NCBI GenBank assembly: GCA_938014335.1
Contig: CALLRP010000024.1
Coordinates: forward strand, 21,623 to 85,622
Direction of reading: 5' to 3'
Source: an uncultured bacterium
Lineage (GTDB): Bacteria; Hydrogenedentota; Hydrogenedentia; Hydrogenedentales; Hydrogenedentaceae
DNA length: 64,000 nt
The notes under the pieces are model-generated. The model worked only from the letters and a program-made list of their open reading frames with translations, made no database searches and had not been told where the DNA came from. Position numbers and translations under genes: made by a program. Each line of letters begins with the position of its first letter. Position 1 is the stretch's first letter. Shown one piece after another: positions 9,297 to 18,962 of the stretch.

Positions 9297-9989
9297 TTAC
9301 ATCTGGCTCACCAGATAAGTAACCGTAACGGTAGAGTTACAACGGAGTTCGTTCAGAGAGAGAGTATCTTCTTCTTTTCTCCCGTCATTTTCCCATTCAA
9401 TCTTATTTATTTCTACTTTTTCTATCGCATAAATACCGCCTCGAAGAGCCCCTGCTCCCGCATCTGCTGGTTGATATGCATTTTCAATGGCGGAATTAAC
9501 CGCAGAACGAATCACCGCTTCTTCATTCTGCACCCGCAAAAAAGGCCCTTTCAAATCCGCCGTGAATTCTGTAGCAAGATTCCGCATTTTATCCCATAAT
9601 TTAGCAAATAATAAAGCCCCATTCTCAACGGAAACAATACCCGCCAAAGAAAAAACAGCAGTAATTCTCATTTCTATCTGGGGCTCAGTTTTTATACTAT
9701 AAAAAGGACCCCAATTTTGGATTTCTACAGGACGGGGGCTTTCTTCTGTAAATTTCAATCGTAATTTTGTTTCAAAGTCTTGTAGGCATTTAAACGCAAG
9801 TTCAAAACTATTGTCCTGTGCAGTGCGAATGAATTGGAACTCTACATGGGTCGGAACAGCAATCGCAAAACCCTTACCTTGAGAAACAACCCGTGCATAA
9901 GAACCTGAAATATCTTCTCCCCAAATAGCCATAAACACCATCTGCGACAAGACACAAAAAACAATCAAACAATATCTTTTCTTATACAT
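9297..9989 (-). CDS. Exported protein of unknown function
   Basis: 230 residues from the ATG at 9989, preferred over an upstream start at 10088 because a GAGGT site precedes it and because the longer form would overlap the PIG-L gene. Residues 1-24 look like a signal peptide (MYKKRYCLIVFCVLSQMVFMAIWGED). The mature protein is alpha/beta, with a helix-strand pattern near 160-215 (AVNSAIENAYQPADAGAGALRGGIYAIEKVEI) faintly like SIMPL/DUF541 proteins; I do not regard that as firm. It is the third gene of a minus-strand operon, 17 bases after the PIG-L deacetylase. The function is unrecognised. Confidence 0.65.
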   Translation of the reverse strand: MYKKRYCLIVFCVLSQMVFMAIWGEDISGSYARVVSQGKGFAIAVPTHVEFQFIRTAQDNSFELAFKCLQDFETKLRLKFTEESPRPVEIQNWGPFYSIKTEPQIEMRITAVFSLAGIVSVENGALLFAKLWDKMRNLATEFTADLKGPFLRVQNEEAVIRSAVNSAIENAYQPADAGAGALRGGIYAIEKVEINKIEWENDGRKEEDTLSLNELRCNSTVTVTYLVSQM

Positions 9990-10006
9990 AATTACCTCGA
10001 ATATAA

Positions 10007-10831
10007 TTAAATTATTCCTTGTGGTTTTCTTTCTAATGTGAATAATGCATCTATTTCGAGACGAGAAGGGGACCTTCCATATTCGCATTGTTCAAAAAAT
10101 TCCACATACTCAAAAGACTTATCGTAAGTTTCCAATTCCTTTTCAAATAGTGAACGGAAATAGAATGAGGGCATCCGAAATAAACTATCCCATCGTTCTC
10201 GGAGCCATTGTCTTCGTGCTTCTTTATCTTGAGGAACCTCTTCTAATTGATGGTCTAACCATGGTAACCATTCATACATTTGTGAACTCATTGCATCTAA
10301 TAAATCCCATTTTTTATCAATCACAGAAGTAATATCCACCGCATAATTAGGATGAAAAGGTATTGGCTTCTGAAACATATCCATCATATATAAGCAAAAA
10401 GGACTTTGAGATAAAGCGGGTACTTCGGGACAGAAATGAGGCACAGTTACCAAAAAGGCTGAATCCTGAACAAGCACACCACACGCCCTGTGGTCAGGAT
10501 GATAATCGCAGGGACGATGTGTGAGAACGACATCTGCTTTGAGTCGTCGAATTAAAGACACTATTTCATGGCGGACTTCAAGTGTAGGCATCAAAGAACC
10601 ATCCGGGAAATCCATGACAATAGAAGTATATCCTCCTCGTTTTGCTGATTCCTCTGCTTCTTTTTGCCGAATTTGTTCCAATTCCTTAGGTTTTATTTCA
10701 TAATGCCCCATATCCCCCTTTGTAACAGATACCGCATATACATTGTGTCCTTTTTCTGTCCACATAATCATACTTCCACCTGCATACCATTCCGCATCGT
10801 CTGGATGGGCTCCCATACAGACAATATTCAT
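10007..10831 (-). CDS. PIG-L/LmbE family zinc deacetylase
   Basis: 274 residues. The metal-binding motif AHPDDAE is at residues 8-14 and the second motif HRPCDYHPDH at 105-114, both diagnostic of the PIG-L/LmbE N-acetylglucosaminyl deacetylases that remove acetyl groups from GlcNAc conjugates or glucosaminyl-malate. The ATG at 10831 is preceded by AAGGAGAA and lies 2 bases after the stop of the upstream lipoprotein gene, so translation is probably coupled. The substrate cannot be named: no MshA or BshA-type glycosyltransferase is adjacent, so a role in low-molecular-weight thiol synthesis is not supported. It may act on surface polysaccharide or a sugar metabolite. Confidence 0.87.
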   Translation of the reverse strand: MNIVCMGAHPDDAEWYAGGSMIMWTEKGHNVYAVSVTKGDMGHYEIKPKELEQIRQKEAEESAKRGGYTSIVMDFPDGSLMPTLEVRHEIVSLIRRLKADVVLTHRPCDYHPDHRACGVLVQDSAFLVTVPHFCPEVPALSQSPFCLYMMDMFQKPIPFHPNYAVDITSVIDKKWDLLDAMSSQMYEWLPWLDHQLEEVPQDKEARRQWLRERWDSLFRMPSFYFRSLFEKELETYDKSFEYVEFFEQCEYGRSPSRLEIDALFTLERKPQGII

Positions 10832-10833
10832 TT

Positions 10834-11553
10834 CTATTCTCCTTCTTGCTTAAGTGTTATCCTCAATGGGTTCCCTAATATCTCTGTTTCTTCTTTTAGT
10901 TTTATTGTATTATCACTGTTAAATATTTTTCTTGGTTCTGTAAAGGGTTCATATAACAATAATTTTGCTTGTGCATATAGTAAAGTAGAAAAACTTTCTC
11001 TGGGAACAGAGTCCCATAAATTTACTTCAAACCTCAAAGGGAACATGGTCTCTGTAGGGACGGGAATAATATCTCCACCTACTGCACCTGTAAGAACGGT
11101 CTTAAATTCACCAATTTGTTCATTATCACGAATAATCTTCCCTTCAACCTTTACAGGATATTCCGTATAATTAACAGATCCTTTCGGAAGAACAAGCACT
11201 TCAGCTATCATTTTTTCAGGATAGGGAGGTGATATTTCTACTTCGATACGCGAAATTTTCCCATGGGCTCCTATTTCTTTACGTATTTTTGTATTTGCTG
11301 TAATCATTCTTTCGGGAATTTGTATCAATATCTGCAAATCACTTTCGATATCACCCATATTTTTCTTTAAATTTGAATTATTTACCACAGCAGATGGATT
11401 ATACCCCCCTAAAACTTCTTGTTCTTCTTTAGACAACATTGGCTCATCTGGTTTTTTCTTGCTTTCAAAATAGGCATTACATGAAGCAAACTCCCACATC
11501 AAAAGAAGAGAGAATAAGACAAGAAATACATATTTAAATATCCACATTTTCAT
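10834..11553 (-). CDS. Probable lipoprotein of unknown function
   Basis: 239 residues. An N-terminal hydrophobic segment ends in EFASC with Cys at 25, an acceptable but not perfect lipobox (Phe at -3). The mature protein is beta-rich (LQILIQIPERM, AEVLVLPKGSVNYTEYPVKVEGKI) with no family I recognise. The ATG at 11553 has AGGA 5 bases upstream; a second ATG two codons on is an alternative. It heads an operon with the PIG-L deacetylase and an exported protein, which suggests an envelope task shared by the three. Confidence 0.65.
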   Translation of the reverse strand: MKMWIFKYVFLVLFSLLLMWEFASCNAYFESKKKPDEPMLSKEEQEVLGGYNPSAVVNNSNLKKNMGDIESDLQILIQIPERMITANTKIRKEIGAHGKISRIEVEISPPYPEKMIAEVLVLPKGSVNYTEYPVKVEGKIIRDNEQIGEFKTVLTGAVGGDIIPVPTETMFPLRFEVNLWDSVPRESFSTLLYAQAKLLLYEPFTEPRKIFNSDNTIKLKEETEILGNPLRITLKQEGE

Positions 11554-11719
11554 ACAAATCCTGAAATCAAATTAAACAGATATTCATTTTTTTATTTAAG
11601 AATGATATAAAATTCAATGACTGAAAAACGAATGAATACAATGCCATAGTTTACAAATATGAAAAGAAATAATGTGAATAAAGATTTATACGATTTATAA
11701 AAATTTTAAGAAAAATTTC

Positions 11720-11747
11720 TTGCAAAAACTTTTTATTTTTGTAATAA
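11720..11747 (+). promoter_or_regulatory. Promoter of radical SAM activase gene
   Basis: TTGCAA (11720-11725) and TAATAA (11742-11747) lie 16 bases apart in a very AT-rich stretch, with the start codon at 11789. The -35 is close to consensus and the -10 moderate. Predicted only. Confidence 0.4.
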
Positions 11748-11788
11748 TGTTAATACCATACTAAACATTCATACCGGAGAACACCATT

Positions 11789-12781
11789 ATGAAATCGGTC
11801 GCCAATGGGACACAAAATACGGGGAAGTTGATATTATACGGTTGGGATAATTTATCTACTAATGATGGACCGGGTGTTCGGTTAGCTCTCTACTTCAAAG
11901 GGTGCAGTTTATCCTGCCCATGGTGCTTAAATCCATTTCTTCAAAAAGTTAACCCTGAAATCCGATGGAAAAGTAGTAGATGTATTCACGATTTTGAATG
12001 TATAAAAGAATGCAAGAAAAAGGCTATTTTAAATGTTAATAATACAATAATCATAGATGAAGAAAAGTGTAATTTTTGTGGTGCATGCTGGGAAGTCTGT
12101 AAAAGAGAGGGACTAAAACCCGCAGGAGATTATATATCAACAGCACAAATTATCTCTCTGGTTGATTATGAAATTAATCTTCAAATTCCACCCCGGAATA
12201 TAACTTTGGGAGGAGGAGAGCCTTTATTACAAGGATACCCTATGATTGAGTTACTTGAAAAATTAAAAAACCTCAATATTAATCACATTCTTTTTACCAG
12301 TTGTGCAGGAATAGATAATCAAGAGTTATGGAAACAGGCTCTCAAATATACAGATGGGGTGTTACTTCAATTATTTACGCTTGATAAAGAGGTGTGGCAA
12401 AGTGTCAGTAATGTCCCTTTTGAAATTTATCTTCGTAATTTGAATGATCTTGTTATATTGGAAAAACCTGTTTACATCCGCATCCCTATTGTTCCGGGTT
12501 TTACAAATTCTCCAGAGACTATCTATAACCTTTGTCTATTCATAAAAAAATCTTTACCCAACACAAAGCAGGTTGAATTTCGTGGATATGTCCCCAATTC
12601 TTCGTTTAAGAATCCATTGTTCAATTTAAAAGATACAAACATCAGTCCTGATGAAATTATAAAACTCTGTACAGTAGCCCATGAGATAGGGTTAAAAGAA
12701 AGTCATTGGCGAGGTAACCTTCGTAACCTTGATAATGCTCCCCTTAATTATTCTATCCCTGACCAAAAAATGGATTTTTAA
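11789..12781 (+). CDS. Glycyl-radical enzyme activase-type radical SAM protein
   Basis: 330 residues. The radical SAM motif is C39-x3-C43-x2-C46 (CSLSCPWC), preceded by NDGPGVR as in pyruvate formate-lyase activases. A ferredoxin-like insert follows: Cys 65, 71, 75, then C94-x2-C97-x2-C100-x3-C104, so two extra Fe-S clusters as in the larger activases. GGGEPLLQ is the SAM-binding GGE motif. Activases normally have WCHNPE after the cluster; this one has WCLNPF. The family uses SAM to make a glycyl radical on a partner enzyme, but no glycyl-radical enzyme gene is in the window, so the partner is elsewhere or the protein has another substrate. GGAG precedes the ATG by 9 bases. Confidence 0.85.
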   Translation: MKSVANGTQNTGKLILYGWDNLSTNDGPGVRLALYFKGCSLSCPWCLNPFLQKVNPEIRWKSSRCIHDFECIKECKKKAILNVNNTIIIDEEKCNFCGACWEVCKREGLKPAGDYISTAQIISLVDYEINLQIPPRNITLGGGEPLLQGYPMIELLEKLKNLNINHILFTSCAGIDNQELWKQALKYTDGVLLQLFTLDKEVWQSVSNVPFEIYLRNLNDLVILEKPVYIRIPIVPGFTNSPETIYNLCLFIKKSLPNTKQVEFRGYVPNSSFKNPLFNLKDTNISPDEIIKLCTVAHEIGLKESHWRGNLRNLDNAPLNYSIPDQKMDF

Positions 12782-12836
12782 ATAATTTCAATTTTCTGGA
12801 ATACACTTGAATGGGTCCCCCCCATAAAAAAGAAAG

Positions 12837-12910
12837 TGGGCCCTGCAGGACTCGAACCTGCGACCAAGTGATTATGAGTCACCTGCTCTGACCTACTGAG
12901 CTAAGGGCCC
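12837..12910 (-). tRNA. tRNA with CAU anticodon, most likely tRNA-Ile2 (lysidine type)
   Basis: A complete cloverleaf on the minus strand: acceptor GGGCCCT/AGGGCCC, D arm GCTC...GAGC, anticodon loop CTCATAA, T arm GCAGG TTCGAGT CCTGC, discriminator A; CCA is not encoded. The CAU anticodon allows elongator Met or Ile2. The run GAGCAGGTGACTCATAATCA and the following TTGGTCGCAGG are almost the E. coli ileX sequence as I remember it, so Ile2 (C34 modified by TilS, reading AUA) is favoured. AUA is common in the coding regions here. It lies 38 bases downstream of rpoD, and its 3' side leads into a T-rich run. Confidence 0.85.
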
Positions 12911-12948
12911 AAACGCTTTTATAGTGACACATATTGTATCAATTTTTG

Positions 12949-14643
12949 CTATTTTATGCAACTTTCAATGAAGGGGAGTAACTCCCTTGCACGCCATGTA
13001 TGCCTCAATTTTCGAATGGCTTTTGCCTCGATTTGGCGGACGCGTTCACGGGTAACATTGAATACACTACCCACTTCTTCTAATGTCCGTGCGAATCCAT
13101 CACCTAAGCCCCAACGCAAGCGGATAACTTTTTCTTCGCGCTCGGTCAAGGTTTTTAATACCTCGTTTATTTTATCAATAAATAGCCTATGTTGAGTTGT
13201 ATCGGATGGATTTTCAACATTTTCATCTTCAATAAAATCACCAAATGTGGTATCACCATCATCCCCGATAGGTGTTTCTAAACTCATGGGGTCTTGCGAT
13301 ATTTTACGTATGGAATGCACGCGGTCTACGGGCAGTTCCATCTCATCGGCGATTTCTTCGACATTGGGCTCGCGTCCAAATTTTTGGATTAAACTCCGAT
13401 TGGCTCTTGCCAATTTATTTATGGACTCGATCATGTGTACAGGGATACGAATGGTTCGTGCCTGGTCAGCTATGGCACGGGTAATCGCCTGCCGTATCCA
13501 CCATGTCGCATAAGTACTGAATTTATATCCTCGCCAGTATTCAAATTTATCCACGGCTTTAATTAGCCCAATATTCCCTTCTTGAATTAAATCTTCAAAT
13601 GACATTCCTCTGTTGGTATACTTTTTAGCAATACTTACAACAAGACGCAGGTTTGCTTCAACTAATTTTTGCTTGGTCTCATTTATTTTTTCTTCTTTTT
13701 CACGGACGGTCTTAATAAGTTCTGAAATTTGTTCAAGATTCATTTGCGCATCACGCTGAATTTGATTTATCTTGGCTCGCGCCGTTTCAAGACGCTGTGC
13801 ACATTCATAAAGATAGATGGCATCCTGGTCTTTTTTACTCTTTCTTCCTCGACCTGAATGAGCATTTTTTATTATCTCATCTGCGGATAAACCAAATTCA
13901 TGCTCTATTTGTGATATTTCATCTTTTGCACTCAAAATACGCCGTTCTAATGCTTTAATCTTTCTACCAATTTTTACAATTTCTCTCGCACATAATGGGA
14001 AATTACTTAAAATCTGGTATTGTTTCTCACGCAGTTCCTTAATTTGATTTTGTAATATTTCAATATGTTGGATTTTTCCTCTTTGTTTTGCCTTTTTCTT
14101 TGTTAGTTTCTCAAGTTTTTTTTCCAACGCCTGTATTTGTTGGCGAATTACTGCTAATTGGTCTGCACTCTGTAATAACTGCTTTTTTAATTTTTCCATT
14201 TTCGCATTTTCATTGCATTCAATTACACGAGAAGGGTCTAAACGACCGGATCGAATACGGGTGGCTATTAAGAAAAATTCATGCACAGTATAAGGAGCAC
14301 TTAATAAGACACGCACCAATTCTTTTTCGGCTTCTTCGATATTTTTGGCAATACCTACTTCCTTCTCCTTCGTTAATAAAGGGACTTTTCCCATAGCTCT
14401 GAGGTAAACACGGATACCCTCATCCGGGCGGGAAGGAGTTTTTATTGCATCAGGTTTTTGTATATCTGTTGGACTCCCTATACCCTTTAAGAGAGGGGCT
14501 TTTTCATAACCTAAGGCACGTAAAGTCTCACTGGGACTTTCATGAGCCTCATAAAGGTTCTCTAATAATGCCAACTCTTCTTCTTCTGGTGAAAACAACT
14601 CCACACTCCTTTGTTTTTTCAAAACCTTTTGTTTTGCTGACAT
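12949..14643 (-). CDS. rpoD: Primary sigma-70 factor
   Basis: 564 residues. Region 1.2 begins [19 protein letters not shown]. Between about 140 and 300 lies a long charged coiled-coil non-conserved region. Regions 2.1-2.4 contain [40 protein letters not shown] and [20 protein letters not shown], the RpoD box. Regions 3 and 4 contain [13 protein letters not shown], the [11 protein letters not shown] finger, and [16 protein letters not shown] with the [23 protein letters not shown]. The start is the third in-frame codon choice (ATG at 14643), with AGAGG 8 bases upstream. It starts 12 bases after dnaG: the conserved macromolecular-synthesis pairing. Confidence 0.96.
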   Translation of the reverse strand: MSAKQKVLKKQRSVELFSPEEEELALLENLYEAHESPSETLRALGYEKAPLLKGIGSPTDIQKPDAIKTPSRPDEGIRVYLRAMGKVPLLTKEKEVGIAKNIEEAEKELVRVLLSAPYTVHEFFLIATRIRSGRLDPSRVIECNENAKMEKLKKQLLQSADQLAVIRQQIQALEKKLEKLTKKKAKQRGKIQHIEILQNQIKELREKQYQILSNFPLCAREIVKIGRKIKALERRILSAKDEISQIEHEFGLSADEIIKNAHSGRGRKSKKDQDAIYLYECAQRLETARAKINQIQRDAQMNLEQISELIKTVREKEEKINETKQKLVEANLRLVVSIAKKYTNRGMSFEDLIQEGNIGLIKAVDKFEYWRGYKFSTYATWWIRQAITRAIADQARTIRIPVHMIESINKLARANRSLIQKFGREPNVEEIADEMELPVDRVHSIRKISQDPMSLETPIGDDGDTTFGDFIEDENVENPSDTTQHRLFIDKINEVLKTLTEREEKVIRLRWGLGDGFARTLEEVGSVFNVTRERVRQIEAKAIRKLRHTWRARELLPFIESCIK

Positions 14644-14655
14644 ATACATCACCTC

Positions 14656-16413
14656 TTATTTTTTTATTGGTATAACAAATAACTGACTTCTTTTAGTGAT
14701 TAATTCTTTTTGTGCAATTAAAAGTTTCATTAACTTATCTTTTTGTTGCTGTTTTTCAGCCTCTTGAATTTGCTGTTGAATAATGTCTATTTGCTGGTTG
14801 ATATAATCAATGTGAAGACGATTTAATCGCTCGATTGCTAATGCGTTCAGGTTTTTACTTACAGGCTCAGACATTAACGCTTTTTGTAATAGATTTCTCG
14901 CTTTTCCCTCTTCCATAAGACGAGGATCTACTTCATCACTCTCTAATATATATTTTATTGCTACACCCAGAGGGGTGTCAGGGAATGGAATTTCTTCAAA
15001 TAAATCTTTTGTTCGCATTCTTATTTGTTTATTATTTATAAGATAATATAGAAAATCTATATCATCTACAGAAACATTTTCCGAACGAGAATTATTCGTC
15101 TTACGCACAGAATAATTGTTTTTTAGATATTGTTCATAATCACTTTTTACTGACCAGAAACTTATCCGCAGAGCAGAGGCGATCTCTTTTAGGAATTCTT
15201 CTTTTATTGAATTTTCTTCCATCATTGAAATGAGGCGGAATAACTCACTTAAAACGGCGATTTTGCCCTGTGAGGTTGATAAAAGGTTTTGTTTCTGTTG
15301 AAGGTAAAAAGTGAAAAATGTAGATGCAGAGGAAATGAGTTTCTCCCATTCTGAAACCGTATGGCTTTGAAGGAAATCATCGGGGTCTTTCCCCTCCGGA
15401 AGGGTTACCGCAGAAACAGCAAGTCCCGCTTGCAGAAGTATGGATGTCGCTCGCATAGCAGCAGAAAGTCCCGCTTCATCTCCATCATATACAATAACCA
15501 CATGAGAAGTAAATCGTTTCATTAAGTTTGCCTGCCCCGGAGTGAGAGCGGTTCCACAAGTAGCCACCACATTCCGTATCCCGGATTGAAAACACCTTAA
15601 TACATCGATATAACCCTCTACCAAAATAACTTTCTTTTGGGAACGAATGGATTCTTTCCCTTCCCATAAACCATAAAGGACCCTATTTTTTTGATATACT
15701 TCTGTCTCGGGCAGATTAAGATATTTAGGTCCTTCTCCGGTGATTTCTCTACCCCCAAAAGATATTATTTTCCCTTCGATATTTCGTATAGGAAACAGAA
15801 TCCGATTTCTAAAAAAATCATAATATCTTTCTCCCTCTCCCCCAGAACGGATTAAGCCACTTTTCACCATTAAACGTTCTGAAAAACCTTTTGATTTCAA
15901 AAAACGATATAATGAATTCCCGTCTGCAGGGGCAAAGCCTAATTTAAATTCTTCTTGTATCTCGGGAGAAATATTCCTCTTTTTTAAATATTCTTGGGCT
16001 ATTTTTCCATTTAAGGATTTCATGAGTTGATTGCGATAAAACTCTACGGATAATTCAATGATTTGTAGGAGTGTTTTCCTTTCATTTTGTTCTGGAGAAG
16101 AACCTTTGCCTGAAGGAGTTAATTTGGGTAATTGAATACCCGCTTCATCTGCAAGTATTTCTAATGCTTCTATAAAAGAGATATTTTGAATGTCTTTTAA
16201 AAAAGTTATAGCATCTCCCCCTTTTCCACATCCAAAACAGTAGAAAATTTGACGGGATTTGGAAACACTAAATGATGGCGTTTTCTCTGTATGAAAAGGA
16301 CAGAGAGCCATATAACGGTCGGAACCTGCAGGTTTTAATTCACAATACGTGGACACGAGCTTTATAATATCCGTTGCGTTTAATACTTGCTCAATTATAT
16401 GACGAGGATACAA
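14656..16413 (-). CDS. dnaG: DNA primase
   Basis: Makes RNA primers for replication. 585 residues. The CHC2 zinc finger uses C38, H41, C59 and C62 (CPFH...CFGC). The Toprim catalytic core shows VILVEGYIDVL and the acidic VIVYDGDEAG, with KDPDDFL following. The C-terminal helicase-binding part is present but divergent. The start is TTG at 16413, giving MYPRHIIEQVLNATDI, the standard N-terminus; the next ATG would remove the zinc finger. Only a weak, distant AAAAGG site lies upstream, so initiation may be inefficient, which is common for dnaG. It is transcribed with rpoD. Confidence 0.95.
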   Translation of the reverse strand: MYPRHIIEQVLNATDIIKLVSTYCELKPAGSDRYMALCPFHTEKTPSFSVSKSRQIFYCFGCGKGGDAITFLKDIQNISFIEALEILADEAGIQLPKLTPSGKGSSPEQNERKTLLQIIELSVEFYRNQLMKSLNGKIAQEYLKKRNISPEIQEEFKLGFAPADGNSLYRFLKSKGFSERLMVKSGLIRSGGEGERYYDFFRNRILFPIRNIEGKIISFGGREITGEGPKYLNLPETEVYQKNRVLYGLWEGKESIRSQKKVILVEGYIDVLRCFQSGIRNVVATCGTALTPGQANLMKRFTSHVVIVYDGDEAGLSAAMRATSILLQAGLAVSAVTLPEGKDPDDFLQSHTVSEWEKLISSASTFFTFYLQQKQNLLSTSQGKIAVLSELFRLISMMEENSIKEEFLKEIASALRISFWSVKSDYEQYLKNNYSVRKTNNSRSENVSVDDIDFLYYLINNKQIRMRTKDLFEEIPFPDTPLGVAIKYILESDEVDPRLMEEGKARNLLQKALMSEPVSKNLNALAIERLNRLHIDYINQQIDIIQQQIQEAEKQQQKDKLMKLLIAQKELITKRSQLFVIPIKK

Positions 16414-16494
16414 GGGCAGAACTAACCTTTTATGTTGAGGACTGTCATTTCTGTGTTTAAAGACAGAATTACCCCAATTTTGTCAAGTGTCTAT

Positions 16495-16523
16495 ATTGTA
16501 CCACAAATAAGCAAAAAATGCAA
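16495..16523 (-). promoter_or_regulatory. Promoter of dnaG-rpoD operon
   Basis: On the minus strand TTGCAT (16518-16523) and TACAAT (16495-16500) are spaced by 17 bases, with TGG just before the -10 as an extended element. Initiation near 16488 leaves a leader of about 75 bases before the TTG start of dnaG. The promoter begins only 10 bases after the end of the upstream glycosidase-like gene. Confidence 0.55.
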
Positions 16524-16533
16524 ATTTGTTTGT

Positions 16534-18726
16534 TTATTTTGAAGGAATAGGACAAGGTATCCGATTATATTTCTCTGGAAGTTTCACCCATTCCTCCTCT
16601 CCATATAGACCTATCTTTGAAATATCTATCGGCTGGAATCCAATTTCATGAACGGGGGAACCTTCTTTCAAACGGAAATCACCTTTATTTGGGTTTTCAA
16701 ACAATGGGTCTGCAATTATGCTATTTACATCAAAGCCATCCTTCTGCCACTGTTTCAATGTTTTATTTTTGAATAAAACATCTTTTCCGGATGCATTCCA
16801 ATAACAATTTCTATCCATTTGCCATTTTTTATTATTCCAGTTACTACCTAATAATTGGTCATTGTCATAATAAACAATATTCCGCTCGAATATGAATGAA
16901 ATATGGTCTTCTTCGCGACTTCGAATAATCTGCTCGCGAGCAGATAAAGCAAAGATATTATTTACTACACGATTTTCTCTGCCATAATGTTGATGAAAAT
17001 TTCCTGTTAATGTATGATGAACAATATTATTTTCTAACACGATATATGAACTTCCCTCATCTGTATAAAGTCCCCAACCTCCATATTGGTCAGGGTCACA
17101 CATAATATCGTGAATATGATTATTTCTCAATACTGTTCCCGGAGAAACACCCAGCGTGTAAATAGCACCCATATCTGCCAATTGAGCCTTCCCTATATTA
17201 TGAATATGATTGTATTCAACAATATTATGATGGGCAGAACTCGGGTCGTATCCCCAACACCAGCCTACGGATATACCCGAATAACGGAAATCGCAAATCT
17301 CATTATAAGCAACACGATTGTAAGAACTTCTGCCTATCCATACACCAATACCTGCACGCAAAAACCGTCCCCCTTCATGGATAAAGCAGTTTTCAATTGT
17401 ATTATACCCACAACCTGTAGGTCCCAATTCTTTATACAAGTATAAATTTTTTTCATCTACCGTGGTCGGTCCGGGTGTTTCATCTGTTTCTGCATTGGCT
17501 GTCTCCCCTATTTTTACGCCCCCTGCACCTATATCGTATAGGTGGCATTGTCTCACGATATTATTTTGCGAACCCGAACGCCACCATAAAGCATAGTTAC
17601 TTACATGTTGAATTGTGCACTTTTCGAAGATACAATGTCGAGCCCCTGTCCCTTGTATAGCCCCTGATACTGATACTTCTGCTTGTGGGTCGGATTGTCC
17701 TCTCTCTCCTATCGGGAAATTTGTATAAACAAATCTAATTCCTCTGAAAGCAACATGACCCACATACTTACCTTCTGTGGGCTTTCCTTCAAGTAATAGT
17801 AACTGCTCCACTATAGGAACAATAACTTCAGCAGAATTCATATCTTCATCGGGAAGAGGTATATAATAAAGCTTCCCTTCTTTACGGTCAAGATACCACT
17901 CTCCGGGTTTATTTAGTCCTTCAAAAAGATGTTCAATATAAAACCGTTGTCTTTCTGCGAAAATCACACCAAACCAGAAATTTTTAGGAACATTTAAATA
18001 GAGACACCGTTCTTTTGTATCAATAGAACGAATAGGTAAAAGAGGAACCGCCCATTTGCAAAAAAGCACACAATAACTATTTGTTATGGAATTCCAATTT
18101 TGAATGGGATCATTTTCATCATAAAAAACTTTCAATGTCCCTGGTTGGTTTTCGGTTTCTGGGATATATTCATACTTTTTCGCTGTAAAAAACTCCTGTT
18201 TTGATGGATAATCACCAAATGGATGTGTGCTATCAGGGATACGGGCAGGTTGTCTTCTTTCCCCATTAACCCATAAGGAATTAAAAGTGATGTTTTTCCC
18301 TAACAAATCTTTAACATCTGCAGTATACCCTTTTTCTTCTTTTTCCCATGATTTAATTCTTATTCCCCCGGAAATTACAGGCTTCTCGTTCGGATAATTT
18401 TCAAAAACAGTGGGAGCATTTTCCTTACCCGAGTGTTCTGTGGTAATAACTATTGGTTTGTTTATTAAATAGACTCCATCTCTAAGTATTATCTTTATCG
18501 TTTTTTCTCCCATCTCTGAAGAACGAATTTCTTTGACCTTATCCAAAGCTTTTTGGATAGTTGCAATGGGACCTTCTGTTTTATTCTCATTGGGTTCTCC
18601 TATTGTCCCCGACCATTCATCATTGCCATCTGGCGAAACATAAATAAGTATTTCATTACTGTCTTGTGCAAAGATTGTAACCGCAAATAGCAATGCAAAA
18701 CAGAAAACCGTTAAAAATTTTTTCAT
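16534..18726 (-). CDS. Exported parallel beta-helix protein, GH141-like
   Basis: 730 residues with a clear signal peptide (cleavage after IFAQ, about residue 21). The start of the mature protein, YVSPDGNDEWSGT...GPIATIQKAL, is the form seen in GH141 and related right-handed beta-helix carbohydrate-active enzymes; GH141 members cleave fucosides or xylans. A long run of Asn/His/Ile-rich coils follows (NHIHDIMCDPDQ, ENNIVHHTL, NNIFALSAREQII), typical of beta-helix rungs. AAGGAGAAAAAGG precedes the ATG. No transporter is next to it. Polysaccharide hydrolysis outside the inner membrane is inferred from the family; the substrate is not known. Confidence 0.78.
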   Translation of the reverse strand: MKKFLTVFCFALLFAVTIFAQDSNEILIYVSPDGNDEWSGTIGEPNENKTEGPIATIQKALDKVKEIRSSEMGEKTIKIILRDGVYLINKPIVITTEHSGKENAPTVFENYPNEKPVISGGIRIKSWEKEEKGYTADVKDLLGKNITFNSLWVNGERRQPARIPDSTHPFGDYPSKQEFFTAKKYEYIPETENQPGTLKVFYDENDPIQNWNSITNSYCVLFCKWAVPLLPIRSIDTKERCLYLNVPKNFWFGVIFAERQRFYIEHLFEGLNKPGEWYLDRKEGKLYYIPLPDEDMNSAEVIVPIVEQLLLLEGKPTEGKYVGHVAFRGIRFVYTNFPIGERGQSDPQAEVSVSGAIQGTGARHCIFEKCTIQHVSNYALWWRSGSQNNIVRQCHLYDIGAGGVKIGETANAETDETPGPTTVDEKNLYLYKELGPTGCGYNTIENCFIHEGGRFLRAGIGVWIGRSSYNRVAYNEICDFRYSGISVGWCWGYDPSSAHHNIVEYNHIHNIGKAQLADMGAIYTLGVSPGTVLRNNHIHDIMCDPDQYGGWGLYTDEGSSYIVLENNIVHHTLTGNFHQHYGRENRVVNNIFALSAREQIIRSREEDHISFIFERNIVYYDNDQLLGSNWNNKKWQMDRNCYWNASGKDVLFKNKTLKQWQKDGFDVNSIIADPLFENPNKGDFRLKEGSPVHEIGFQPIDISKIGLYGEEEWVKLPEKYNRIPCPIPSK

Positions 18727-18898
18727 TCCTTTTTCTCCTTATTACTCGTTTAAAAAGTAGTAATTAATGTTACATTAACACGAAGTGCATTTGCCAATAC
18801 ATTATTTATTTATGAAGATATCTCTATATTAAAGTTTTCTTTAAAATTGACGATATGAATATTAGACAGTTGAATATGAGATATCAATACTCCATGAG

Positions 18899-18926
18899 TT
18901 ATGAGTGTTTGTCCCAGCTCTCATAA
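18899..18926 (+). other. Hairpin upstream of orphan terminator
   Basis: TTATGAG at 18899-18905 and CTCATAA at 18920-18926 form a perfect 7-bp stem with a 14-base loop containing GTCCCAG. It lies 37 bases before the intrinsic terminator and could be part of one structured RNA ending there. Confidence 0.4.
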
Positions 18927-18962
18927 AACATTATAGTCCCATAGTTACATACTTCCTTGAGT

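Noticed and set aside
10007..10831. Bacillithiol or mycothiol pathway from the PIG-L deacetylase
   Set aside because: No partner glycosyltransferase or ligase gene is in the operon; the family is broad.
10664..11170. 168-codon plus-strand frame opposite the lipoprotein gene
   Set aside because: It is the shadow of minus-strand genes with proper signals; its product is low-complexity and has no ribosome site.
12956..13513. Several plus-strand frames opposite rpoD
   Set aside because: Antisense shadows of a highly conserved sigma factor; no independent signals.
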